Assembly (NCBI GenBank): GCA_029559155.1
Contig: JAKQCM010000347.1
Location: 1 to 55,517 of the forward strand
Direction: 5' to 3'
Length of the DNA stretch: 55,517 bases
Source of the DNA: Chloroflexota bacterium
Lineage (GTDB): Bacteria; Chloroflexota; Anaerolineae; Promineifilales; Promineifilaceae
The notes under the pieces are model-generated. The model was not told where the DNA came from and ran no database searches. It saw nothing but the letters and a program-made list of their open reading frames with translations. Both the position numbers and the translations under genes were made by a program. This document shows positions 27,960-35,712 of this stretch, piece by piece (the first letter of the stretch is position 1; each line of letters begins with the position of its first letter).

Positions 27960-28973
27960 ATGAACGAAGATCGCGAACTAACTTCTCCCGTCGATTTGTG
28001 CCAGCCTGACGGCCGTCTTAATCCGGCGGCCGTGGGGTGGTCGCGCAAGCCATTGCACCGCTGTAACCTGCACGGCCGTTGGCCGCGCAAAAAACGGTGG
28101 AACTATTGGGCCGTCACCACCGAAACGCATCTGTTCTCGGCGACGGTCAGCCACCTGGATTATGCCGGTCTGGTTTTTATCTACTATGCCGATTTTGCCG
28201 CCGGTCTGCTGACCGAGATGACGCAGCTTATCCCGCTGGGACGCGGCTGCAACCTGCCGGACACCGTGGCCGGGGATGTAGATTTTGCCCGTTCTGGTTT
28301 GCGCGTGGCAATGCAGCAAACGAACGGCGGCTGGCGGCTGACTGTGGCGGTGGCCGATTTTGAGGGACGGCCGTTAACCGCCCAATTCACCATCACCACC
28401 CCGCCCGACCACGAGACGCTCAACGTGGTTGTGCCCTGGAACGAGCGCACATTCCAGTTTACCAGCAAACAAAACACGCTGCCGGCCGAGGGCGTGGTGC
28501 GCATCGGCGGCAACGAGACGCGCTTTACCGGGCCGCAAAGTTTTGCCTGTCTCGATTTTGGCCGGGGCATCTGGCCGCGTGATTGTCGGTGGAATTGGGG
28601 CAGCGCGTCGGGGAGACAAAACGGCCGTACCATTGGCCTGAATTTGGGCGGGCAGTGGACCAACGGCACGGGCAGCACGGAAAACGGCGTATGCGTTGAC
28701 GGCCGTCTTAGTAAACTATCGGAGGAATTAATCTGGCAGTACGACAAAACCGCTTTCATGCGCCCCTGGCGCATCTCCGCCCCATCTGGCGCGGTTGACC
28801 TGACCTTTACCCCTTTTTTGGAGCGGGTGGCCGCCAGCAATGTCTGGCTGGTGCGCTCGGAAGTGCACCAGATGTTCGGCCGCTACAACGGCGCGATCAC
28901 CACGGCCGAAGGGGAAACCATTCCGGTACACGATCTTGTGGGCTGGGCAGAGGACCACATCGCCCGCTGGTAA
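27960..28973 (+). CDS. DUF2804 family protein
   Basis: A 337-residue protein that matches DUF2804 from its first lines: LTSPVDLCQPDGRLNPAAVG and RWPRKKRWNYWAVTTETHLF. Further family-like segments are DFGRGIWPRDCRWNWGSASG (about 197) and the beta-rich C-terminal half ending in DLVGWAEDHIARW. No membrane helix or signal peptide is visible. The function is not known; the sequence looks like a beta-sandwich, lipocalin-like enzyme or binding protein, but that is a guess. A GAGGTG sequence precedes the ATG. The gene is unusually rich in ACGGCCGT (five copies in 1 kb), which encodes DGR, HGR, RPL and NGR. Confidence 0.8.
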   Translation: MNEDRELTSPVDLCQPDGRLNPAAVGWSRKPLHRCNLHGRWPRKKRWNYWAVTTETHLFSATVSHLDYAGLVFIYYADFAAGLLTEMTQLIPLGRGCNLPDTVAGDVDFARSGLRVAMQQTNGGWRLTVAVADFEGRPLTAQFTITTPPDHETLNVVVPWNERTFQFTSKQNTLPAEGVVRIGGNETRFTGPQSFACLDFGRGIWPRDCRWNWGSASGRQNGRTIGLNLGGQWTNGTGSTENGVCVDGRLSKLSEELIWQYDKTAFMRPWRISAPSGAVDLTFTPFLERVAASNVWLVRSEVHQMFGRYNGAITTAEGETIPVHDLVGWAEDHIARW

Positions 28974-28994
28974 ATGGCGGCGGAACGGCCGTTC

Positions 28995-29831
28995 TCAGCC
29001 CACTTCTTCATCCGCCATCTTTGCCAGCAGTTCCGCCTGCGCCGCCAGGCCGGCCACCGTTTGCCGCCGCCGGGCAACGGCCGTTTCCAATTCCCGCCGC
29101 ACGCTGTCCCACCAGTTGTCGCCTTCTTCTTCCAATTCCTGCGCCTTGCGCCACAATTTGGCCGTGTTCTCCTGACGCAATGTTTGGAGGCGCTGGAGCG
29201 CCTTGCGCCGCAGCCGCCGCACCTTCATGATTTGTTCTCGCAGGCGGCGGATTTCAAGGGTTTCGATGCTTTGCAGTTCGGCTAATTCGCTGGGGTCCAG
29301 CTCGCCGGCCAGATCGTACAGGCTCTGGATGTCTTGTTTTTCATAGGCGGCGTTTACGGCCGTCATCATCGACGTGCGGTAAGCTGCTTCAACGGCCGTT
29401 TCCGCCAAATCGGGGTGGAAGCGGCGCGCCAATTCGCGGTACAGCCGCTTTTCGGCCGCTTTATCGCGGGGCGTGTCGGTGGGCAGCAGCAGGTCGTCGG
29501 CTCCGTCGTCGGCTGCGTCATTGGGAAGATGAGGGTCGGGGGGAACGGCCGTTTGCCAAAAAGGTTCCTCCTCATCCAACCCTACGCCCAAATCTTGCGC
29601 CTGCCGCAGCAGTTCCAGGCGCGTCAACAGCGACTGCTTCTGCGTCGCCAGGGCTTGCAGCTCATCCACCAGATCATCCAACTTCAGGCGGCAGTGCATC
29701 CGAAAAGCGTTTACGGCCGCCTGTTCTGCGCCCAACTCTGCCTCGGCTTGCCGCAGTTCCTGCTTCGCCTGCTCCAATTCCGCCCGTATCTGCCAGGGCA
29801 CGGGCGCGGGGATGATGGATTGATCGGTCAT
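28995..29831 (-). CDS. J-domain-like coiled-coil protein
   Basis: A 278-residue acidic protein. ATG 29831 is preferred, because the longer frame would translate the heptamer repeat. Residues about 10-75 form a coiled coil (AELEQAKQELRQAEAELGAE). A J-domain-like segment is at about 145-200: LYRELARRFHPDLA contains the HPD tripeptide that stimulates DnaK, followed by an amphipathic helix. A second helical region ends the protein. There is no Gly/Phe region, zinc domain or membrane helix, so it is not a standard DnaJ. It may recruit Hsp70 to a special client. The convergent gap to DUF2804 is 21 bases and holds an ACGGCCGT. Confidence 0.7.
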   Translation of the reverse strand: MTDQSIIPAPVPWQIRAELEQAKQELRQAEAELGAEQAAVNAFRMHCRLKLDDLVDELQALATQKQSLLTRLELLRQAQDLGVGLDEEEPFWQTAVPPDPHLPNDAADDGADDLLLPTDTPRDKAAEKRLYRELARRFHPDLAETAVEAAYRTSMMTAVNAAYEKQDIQSLYDLAGELDPSELAELQSIETLEIRRLREQIMKVRRLRRKALQRLQTLRQENTAKLWRKAQELEEEGDNWWDSVRRELETAVARRRQTVAGLAAQAELLAKMADEEVG

Positions 29832-29848
29832 AGGTGTGTGGGCAGAGT

Positions 29849-29981
29849 GGAGATTGGAGATTGGAGATTGGAGATTGGAGATTGTCTGACGGGACAAATT
29901 CAGTCTCTAATCTCTAGTCTCTAATCTCTAATCTCCAGTCTCTAATCTCTAGTCTCTAATCTCCAGTCTCTAATCTCTCTT
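29849..29981. repeat. Heptamer-repeat hairpin, copy 2 (longest)
   Basis: Five tandem GGAGATT units (29849-29883), an 18-base unrelated spacer, and then about eleven reverse-complement units of AATCTCT/AGTCTCT/AATCTCC type (29902-29980). The arms are complementary and could form a stem of more than 30 bp. The right arm provides the last two codons and the TAG stop of the amidohydrolase gene. Confidence 0.88.
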
Positions 29982-31574
29982 AAACACCACCTGCCCATCA
30001 AAAATGGTCATGTCTACTGTGGCGTCTTTAACGGCCGTTTCCGGCAGCGCAAACAAATCATCGGCCAACACAATCAGGTCGGCCCATTTGCCGGGGGTGA
30101 TGGAACCTTGCACGGCCGTTTTCCCGGCCATCGCCGCCGGTCCCATGGTGTAGGCCCAGATGATTTCCGGCAGCGTCAGCCGCTCTTGCGGATACCAACC
30201 CGCGGCCGGCAGGCCACGCTCGTCCTGTCGCGTCAGGGCGGCGTAGATGCCCAGCATCGGGTTCAGCGGCGCGACCGGCGCGTCGGAGCCAAAGGCCAGC
30301 ACCGTTCCCTGATCCAGCAGCGAGCGGAAGGCATAGGCGTAACGGGCACGGTCGCCCCAAACGTGGTCGGCCGTCGGCCAATCGGTCAGCAAATGAACCG
30401 GCTGCATGGAGGCGATGAGATTGTGCCGCGCCAGCCGGGGCACATCGTCTGGATGGATGAGCTGGACGTGTTCGATACGGTGCGGCAGGGTTAATCTGGC
30501 GGGCGCGTCGGCCGTCTGCCGCTCGCCCAACACATCGATCACCTCGCGCACGGCCCGGTCGCCGATGGCGTGCACCGACATAGAAAAGCCGCCCGCCGCC
30601 GCCTGCGTGGCGATTTGCCATAACTCCTCGGCGGGGGTCACAATCACGCCGGTGTTGGCCGCTTCGCCCTCAAACGACGCCAGCATGGAGGCTGTGCGCG
30701 ATCCCATCGTGCCATCGGCAAACGCTTTGGCGTGGCCGATCCACAGATAATCGTCGCCGAAGCCAGGCAGCAGGCCCAACGTGGCCGCCTCGGGCACATA
30801 ATCGGCGGCGATGTTCATGTGGACGCGCAGTTTGAGCTGGTCCTGGCGGCGCAGCGCCTGCCAGAGGCGAAAGCTTTGCTGCCCTTCGCGCTCGACGCGC
30901 TGGTCATGAATGCCGGTGAGGCCCAGTTTGTGCGCTGCAGCGATGGTTTCGCGCAGCCAGACGGCCAGGGTTGCCTCATCGGGTTCGGGGATGTGGGGCT
31001 GCACCAGTTCGATGGCGTTCCACTCGCGCAAAATGCCGGTAGGACGGCCGTGCGCGTCCCGTTCAATTTTGCTCTCCGGCGGATCGGGCGTGGTTTCGTC
31101 TATGCCGGCAATTTGCAAAGCCGCCGAGTTGACCCACCAGGTGTGCATGTCCATGCGCGTCAGGGCCACCGGTTTGTCTCCGGCGATGGCGTCCAGGTGA
31201 GCCGCCGTGGGCGCAACGTCCCACAGGTTTTCGTCCCAGCCCCAACCGAGCGTCCATTGGCCGGGCGGGGTTTGGGCCACGGCCGTGGCCACCAGCCGCT
31301 GCACTTCGGCAAAATCGCGCACGCCGAACAGGCTTACCTGCCGGGCGCGAATGGCGACCTGCAAAAAGTGGACGTGGGCGTCGGTGAGGCCGGGCAGAGC
31401 CAGACGGCCGTGTCCATCCACCAGCGTGGTCTGTGGTCCGGCCAAAGCGAGAATTTCCACGTTAGACCCAACGGCCAGGAAACGGCCGTTGCTCATGGCG
31501 ACGGCTTCGGCCCACGGCCGTTGCGCGTCCACTGTATAAATCTTGGCGTTATGAAGAATTAAATCCGCAATCAT
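29970..31574 (-). CDS. Amidohydrolase of the YtcJ type
   Basis: A 534-residue metal-dependent hydrolase of the amidohydrolase 3 group. ATG 31574 (MIADLILHNAKIYT) is preferred to an upstream TTG. Metal-binding motifs are GLTDAHVHFLQ (about residue 65, HxH), MSVHAIGDRAVREVID (about 330) and RIEHVQLIHPDDVPRLARHN (about 365), with LAFGSDAPVAPLNPM (Asp, about 430). Relatives deacylate or deformylate N-substituted amides; the substrate here is unknown. No signal peptide is seen. The C-terminal residues RD and the stop come from the heptamer repeat, so the ancestral end may have been different. Confidence 0.85.
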   Translation of the reverse strand: MIADLILHNAKIYTVDAQRPWAEAVAMSNGRFLAVGSNVEILALAGPQTTLVDGHGRLALPGLTDAHVHFLQVAIRARQVSLFGVRDFAEVQRLVATAVAQTPPGQWTLGWGWDENLWDVAPTAAHLDAIAGDKPVALTRMDMHTWWVNSAALQIAGIDETTPDPPESKIERDAHGRPTGILREWNAIELVQPHIPEPDEATLAVWLRETIAAAHKLGLTGIHDQRVEREGQQSFRLWQALRRQDQLKLRVHMNIAADYVPEAATLGLLPGFGDDYLWIGHAKAFADGTMGSRTASMLASFEGEAANTGVIVTPAEELWQIATQAAAGGFSMSVHAIGDRAVREVIDVLGERQTADAPARLTLPHRIEHVQLIHPDDVPRLARHNLIASMQPVHLLTDWPTADHVWGDRARYAYAFRSLLDQGTVLAFGSDAPVAPLNPMLGIYAALTRQDERGLPAAGWYPQERLTLPEIIWAYTMGPAAMAGKTAVQGSITPGKWADLIVLADDLFALPETAVKDATVDMTIFDGQVVFKRD

Positions 31575-31645
31575 AAGGTCTCGTCCTGTAGTCAAATCGT
31601 CTGGGAATCACTGCGTCCCACTTCGCCCATTCACCCTGTCGCCAC

Positions 31646-32590
31646 TCAATCTTTCACCCCCAAAGCAGCGCGCATCACGGCTACATCCGGCGTCTGGCCG
31701 GTCCACAGTTCAAACGCTTTTGCGCCCTGCCAGACCAACATGCCCAGGCCGTTGGCCGTGCGGCAGCCGCAGGTTTGCGCCTGGCGCATCAATTTTGTCG
31801 TGGCGGGATTGTAAACCAGGTCATAGACAAAGGCATCCGGCGGAATGGGCAAGTCGGCGGGCCAGGGAGAGGCGTCGGTGTGCGGGGTCATGCCCAGCGG
31901 GGTGGTATTGACGATGAGGGGGGCAGTGGTGTGCGCCACGGCCGTGGCCAATTCCGCCAACGGCCAGGCATTCAACCAGCCAATCGGCGGGCGCGGAACA
32001 TGCGGACCGATGGCGGCGACTAATTCTTGCGCCTGAGCTCCGCGCCGCGCCAATACCTGCACCCGCCCGCCGGACACTGCCAGCGCATAAGCCACTGCCC
32101 GCGCCGAACCGCCCGCGCCCAGGATGAGGCAGTCACGGCCGTTCACCGCCACGCCCCAATCGGCCAGATCCGCCAGGAAGCCGGTCCAGTCGGTGTTGTG
32201 GCCGTGTAGGGAGGGAGGGCTGGGGGCAGGAGACTGGAGATTGGAGATTGGAGGCTGGAGATTGTTGGGCGTTGGCGGTTCATTGTCGGCTGTTGATAGG
32301 TTGACGACAATTGTGTTGACGGCGCCGATGGCTTTTGCGCCGGGTTCCAGTTCATCCAGAAAAGGAATGACTGCCTGTTTGTGGGGGACAGTCACATTGA
32401 CGCCAAGGATGCCGAGAGCGGGCAGGGCGGCAACGGCCGTGCCCACATCTTCCGGGCGCACCGGCAGCGGCACATACACCACATCCAGCCCCAGCGCCGC
32501 CGCCGCCGCGTTGTGCATCGCCGGGCTAAAGCTGTGCGCCACCGGCCAGCCCAGGAGGCCGAGAAGTTGGGTTTTACCGGAAATGGTCAT
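31646..32590 (-). CDS. aroE: Shikimate dehydrogenase with repeat-derived insertion
   Basis: A 314-residue enzyme that reduces 3-dehydroshikimate to shikimate with NADPH. Family motifs are GWPVAHSFSPAMHNAA (residues about 14-29, shikimate binding), NVTVPHK with the catalytic Lys at about 71, GAVNTIV (89-95), GHNTDWTGF with Asp at about 133, and the NADP-binding LILGAGGSARAVAYAL (about 155-170). Between GAVNTIV and GHNTD, where a short hairpin is normal, lie some 30 extra residues (PPTPNNLQPPISNLQSPAPS), encoded by heptamer repeats at 32229-32264. The frame is kept and all catalytic residues are present, so the enzyme is probably active. The family is usually 270-290 residues long. aroA follows in the same direction. 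Confidence 0.93.
   Translation of the reverse strand: MTISGKTQLLGLLGWPVAHSFSPAMHNAAAAALGLDVVYVPLPVRPEDVGTAVAALPALGILGVNVTVPHKQAVIPFLDELEPGAKAIGAVNTIVVNLSTADNEPPTPNNLQPPISNLQSPAPSPPSLHGHNTDWTGFLADLADWGVAVNGRDCLILGAGGSARAVAYALAVSGGRVQVLARRGAQAQELVAAIGPHVPRPPIGWLNAWPLAELATAVAHTTAPLIVNTTPLGMTPHTDASPWPADLPIPPDAFVYDLVYNPATTKLMRQAQTCGCRTANGLGMLVWQGAKAFELWTGQTPDVAVMRAALGVKD
32229..32264. repeat. Heptamer-repeat array inside aroE, copy 3
   Basis: Five tandem units of GGAGACT/GGAGATT/GGAGGCT type in the plus orientation, with no opposing arm. They are translated in frame on the minus strand as NLQPPISNLQSP within a surface loop of shikimate dehydrogenase. Confidence 0.85.
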
Positions 32591-32640
32591 CGTGATTCGT
32601 GATTCGTGATTAGCTTAGCAAGACGGATTGATGAGCTGGC

Positions 32641-32722
32641 GGGAGACTGGAGACTGGTTCAATCTCCAATCTCCAATCTCCAGTCTCCAGTCTCCAATCT
32701 CCAGTCTCCAATCTCCCATCTC
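32641..32722. repeat. Heptamer-repeat hairpin, copy 4
   Basis: Two GGAGACT units (32642-32657), a few-base spacer and about eight reverse-complement AATCTCC/AGTCTCC units (32661-32722). It lies in the 168-base gap between aroA and aroE (both minus strand). Nothing else is recognisable in that gap except a short direct repeat, CGTGATT, just before aroE. Confidence 0.85.
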
Positions 32723-32758
32723 AGTTCCCCAAGTAATTTTGCCCTCGTTCCGGACACC

Positions 32759-34081
32759 TCACTCCACCCACGCCATATTCGCGCCGAGGGATTGCATCGT
32801 TTCCACAAAGCCGGGGAAACTGTCGCTGACGCAGCGCGCATTGTGGATGAGCGTTTCGCCGTGTGTTACCAGGCCCATCACCGCCAGAGCCATGCCCAGG
32901 CGATGGTCGTCGTGGCTGTCGACAATGGCTGAATACGGATGGATGGGGCCGTTGATGGTGTAACCATCCGGCCGTTCGGTCATGGTGATATTCATTTTGG
33001 CTAGTTCGCCGGCCAGCACACTGATGCGGTCGACCTCTTTGACGCGCAGTTCGGCGGCGTCGCGCACGGTTGTTTGTCCGGCGGCCTGGGTCGCGGCCAC
33101 CGTGAGAATAGGAAACTCGTCGATGCCGCGCACAACCACAGGGCCGCCGATGTCGGCGCTGTGCAATTCATCGAAATGGACGGTGAGGTCAACGGCCGTT
33201 TCCCCGCCTGTCACCCGTTCGTTGCTTACGCTAAACCGCGCGCCCATCTGCGCCAGCATATCCATAATGCCGGTGCGCGTCTCGTTGTAGCCCACGTTGG
33301 TGATGGTGATCTCCGAGTGGGGCACGATGGCTGCGGCGACCAGGGGAAAAGCCGCCGAGGAAATATCGCCAGGGACAGTAAGGTCTAACGGCCGTAACAC
33401 CAAATCGCCCGGATGACGCAGCGTCACCCAGTCGCCATCCACCACAACATCCACGCCGACAGCCTGCAACATGCGCTCGGTGTGGTCGCGGGCCGGGCCG
33501 GGCTGATAGATGCGTGTTGTTCCCGGCGTGTACAGCGCGGCCAACAGCAGAGCGCTTTTCACCTGGGCGCTGGCGACGTTCATCTGATAGTCGATGGGAT
33601 GCAAGGCGGCCGGCTGAATGTGGAGCGGGGCACGGCCGTTGGTCGTGGTGATATTCGCGCCCATTTCCGCCAGCGGGTCGGCGATGCGGCGCATGGGGCG
33701 CTTGCGCAACTGCTCGCTGCCATCCAGGACCACCGGGAAGCGCTGCCCGGCCATGATGCCCGCGGCCAGGCGCATAAATGTGCCGGCGTTGCGACAGTCG
33801 ATGGGGTCAGGTGACGGCCGTAAGCCATGCAGCCCCTGCCCTTCAATGGTTAAGTCCCAGGCCGTAGAGCTGTGTTTGTCGATGGCGATCGGCACACCCA
33901 GCGCCTGGAACCCTTCCAGAGTGGCGATGGTATCGCCGGCGGGCAGCCAATCGCGCACGATGCTGACGCCATCCGCCAGCGCGCCCAACATCACCGCGCG
34001 GTGGCTGATGGATTTGTCGCCAGGGACGCGAATGACCCCGCGCAGCGGCGTTTTTTGCGGACGAATGAGCAAATTATTCAT
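32759..34081 (-). CDS. aroA: 3-phosphoshikimate 1-carboxyvinyltransferase (EPSP synthase)
   Basis: A 440-residue enzyme of the shikimate pathway that transfers the enolpyruvyl group of PEP to shikimate 3-phosphate. Motifs: VPGDKSISHRAVMLGALADG (about residues 20-40), DCRNAGTFMRLAAG (about 93-106), DGSEQLRKRPM (about 118) and DDHRLGMALAVMGL near residue 395. The length is normal. ATG 34081 shares a base with the stop of the upstream SEC-C gene (TGATG), so the genes are coupled. With aroE it forms a small aromatic-synthesis group. Confidence 0.95.
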   Translation of the reverse strand: MNNLLIRPQKTPLRGVIRVPGDKSISHRAVMLGALADGVSIVRDWLPAGDTIATLEGFQALGVPIAIDKHSSTAWDLTIEGQGLHGLRPSPDPIDCRNAGTFMRLAAGIMAGQRFPVVLDGSEQLRKRPMRRIADPLAEMGANITTTNGRAPLHIQPAALHPIDYQMNVASAQVKSALLLAALYTPGTTRIYQPGPARDHTERMLQAVGVDVVVDGDWVTLRHPGDLVLRPLDLTVPGDISSAAFPLVAAAIVPHSEITITNVGYNETRTGIMDMLAQMGARFSVSNERVTGGETAVDLTVHFDELHSADIGGPVVVRGIDEFPILTVAATQAAGQTTVRDAAELRVKEVDRISVLAGELAKMNITMTERPDGYTINGPIHPYSAIVDSHDDHRLGMALAVMGLVTHGETLIHNARCVSDSFPGFVETMQSLGANMAWVE

Positions 34082-34899
34082 CACAGGTGCTTTTTCATTT
34101 TATGAATGATTTTTTGGGTTTTTACATCGTCGCGGTTTGGATTCAGGCGGGCGACGGGCGGGCGGCCCTGGATTTCCGCCTGTTCCAGAGCATGATGCAC
34201 CAGGAGATGATTGTGACGGCGCATAAAATCTTGTTGGTCGGCATCGGGATGAGTTTCGGCGTCGGCGGCTTTGGCGGCGGCCAGTTTATCGGCCAAATCG
34301 GCAATTTCGGCGGCCGGCAAATACCCCGCCGAGACGCTCATCTCCAGCTGGTTGTGGACCGGAACAAGACGGGCAATGATGACTTCGCCGATTTCCACGT
34401 TGCCATGTCCGCCGGCCTCGTAGATTTCGTAGGTTTCGCCGGTCATAAAGTCACGCAGGTGCAGAGTCTGGCCGTCGTAGCCGGTAAGCTCGTAGGCGCC
34501 GGTGACGCTGTTTGCCAGCCAGGCATCCAGCGTCAACTGCTGGTAGCGGGCGAGATCCTCGCGGTTTTCGGCGGCGTATACATCCAGCAGGCGCTGGCCG
34601 TCAGGTTGTGGGTAATCGAACACAAACCAATCGAAGAAGCGCAGGGCTTCGGGCATGCTCATTTGTTCGGCGCTTTGGGCGTCGTAATGGTCGTTCCAGT
34701 AGAAAGGCATGGCTTCGGCCACGGCCGTTGCCCAGCGTTCATCACGGGCAAATTTCAACAAATCACGGCGAAGGAAACGGCCGGCTTCCGCCCAATCGCG
34801 GCGTTCACGCTCGGCTTCGTTATCCGCTTTCAGGTGGCAGTTTTTATATTTCTGGCCGCTGCCGCAGTAACAAGGTTCATTCCGACCAATTTTTGTCAT
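34081..34899 (-). CDS. SEC-C metal-binding motif protein
   Basis: A 272-residue protein that begins with a SEC-C zinc motif (GRNEPCYCGSGQKYKNCH, residues about 4-21), normally found at the C-terminus of SecA or in small stand-alone proteins. Here it is N-terminal and followed by a soluble region with FDWFVFDYP (about 90) and a small beta-rich domain (GYDGQTLHLRDFMTGETYEI). This arrangement is common in uncharacterised bacterial proteins. A function cannot be given. It ends at the aroA start and is 12 bases from the HAD gene, so the four genes HAD, SEC-C, aroA and aroE may be cotranscribed. Confidence 0.8.
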   Translation of the reverse strand: MTKIGRNEPCYCGSGQKYKNCHLKADNEAERERRDWAEAGRFLRRDLLKFARDERWATAVAEAMPFYWNDHYDAQSAEQMSMPEALRFFDWFVFDYPQPDGQRLLDVYAAENREDLARYQQLTLDAWLANSVTGAYELTGYDGQTLHLRDFMTGETYEIYEAGGHGNVEIGEVIIARLVPVHNQLEMSVSAGYLPAAEIADLADKLAAAKAADAETHPDADQQDFMRRHNHLLVHHALEQAEIQGRPPVARLNPNRDDVKTQKIIHKMKKHL

Positions 34900-34911
34900 T
34901 CTCTACCTCTT

Positions 34912-35673
34912 TTAACCGTTTTGGAGGGACTCCAGCAACGGCAATAATTCACCTAGTTGCGTGATGATAAAATCAGGTTGGGCATCTTCTATTTCGTGGT
35001 GGAGATGGGGCGGCGACATGAGTACGCTGACCAGACCAACCGCGTTTGCGCCGGCAATATCGTTGGCCGGCCGGTCGCCCACAAACACAGCGCGAGCCGC
35101 GTCTACGTGCAACAGAGAAAGCGCTTGTTCATAAATGGCGGGGTGTGGTTTCATAAAGCCCATGTCGCCAGATGTCAGGCGCACGTCGAAATAGTCCAGA
35201 ATTCCATAAGCGCGCAGCTCGATATCGCGCATCCACATGGGCATCATGGAATTGGTGATCAGGCCGATTTTGTACTGCTGGCGGCGCAGTGTGTCTAAAA
35301 CGGGGATGGTATCCTGGTAAAGGGTCACCTCAGGCGTGGCCTGCCAATCGTAGGCGTGTAGGGCGGCTTCCATGTCTATACGGGTGATGTCTAAACCGAA
35401 ACGGGTGAAGTTTGTTTGCAGGGTTTGGGCAAAATTAACGGCCGTCCAATCTTTTTTCGCTTCGTTCCAGGCATTTTTTAAGATGTCGAAGTAGCTATGG
35501 AAAAAGACGTCCCGGTCTGGCAAGGAATGTCCTTCGGCGGCCAAATAGCCGTAAAGTTTGTCGAAATGGGGGCGATTGATGGCCGCGATGCGGTTTTGTT
35601 GGCCAGACCAATCTAGCAGGGTGTCGTCCAGGTCAAAGAGCACGGCCTGAATGGGTTTGGGTTGCGCAGACAC
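34912..35673 (-). CDS. HAD-superfamily hydrolase
   Basis: A 253-residue phosphatase-like protein. The four HAD motifs are seen: AVLFDLDDTLLDW (nucleophile Asp, about residue 15), GLITNSMMPMW (Ser/Thr, about 135), a Lys in GFMKPHPAIYEQAL (about 170) and FVGDRPANDIAGANAVG (acidic motif, about 195). A helical cap of about 100 residues sits between motifs 1 and 2, typical of subfamily I (phosphoglycolate-phosphatase or haloacid dehalogenase-like). The substrate is unknown. Confidence 0.88.
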   Translation of the reverse strand: MSAQPKPIQAVLFDLDDTLLDWSGQQNRIAAINRPHFDKLYGYLAAEGHSLPDRDVFFHSYFDILKNAWNEAKKDWTAVNFAQTLQTNFTRFGLDITRIDMEAALHAYDWQATPEVTLYQDTIPVLDTLRRQQYKIGLITNSMMPMWMRDIELRAYGILDYFDVRLTSGDMGFMKPHPAIYEQALSLLHVDAARAVFVGDRPANDIAGANAVGLVSVLMSPPHLHHEIEDAQPDFIITQLGELLPLLESLQNG

Positions 35674-35712
35674 GTTGCCTCTTTAATGTTTGGGCATGAT
35701 GGGGAACGGCCG

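Noticed and set aside
29831-29897. Longer N-terminus of the J-domain-like protein
   Set aside because: The extra 22 residues are translated heptamer repeat (ISNLQSPISNL), and the ATG at 29831 gives a normal start.
29849-29981. Heptamer arrays as a CRISPR array
   Set aside because: The units are 7 bases and directly joined, without unique spacers of 25-40 bases, and no cas genes are present.
30732-31562. 276-residue plus-strand frame
   Set aside because: It is antisense to the amidohydrolase, which has all metal-binding motifs.
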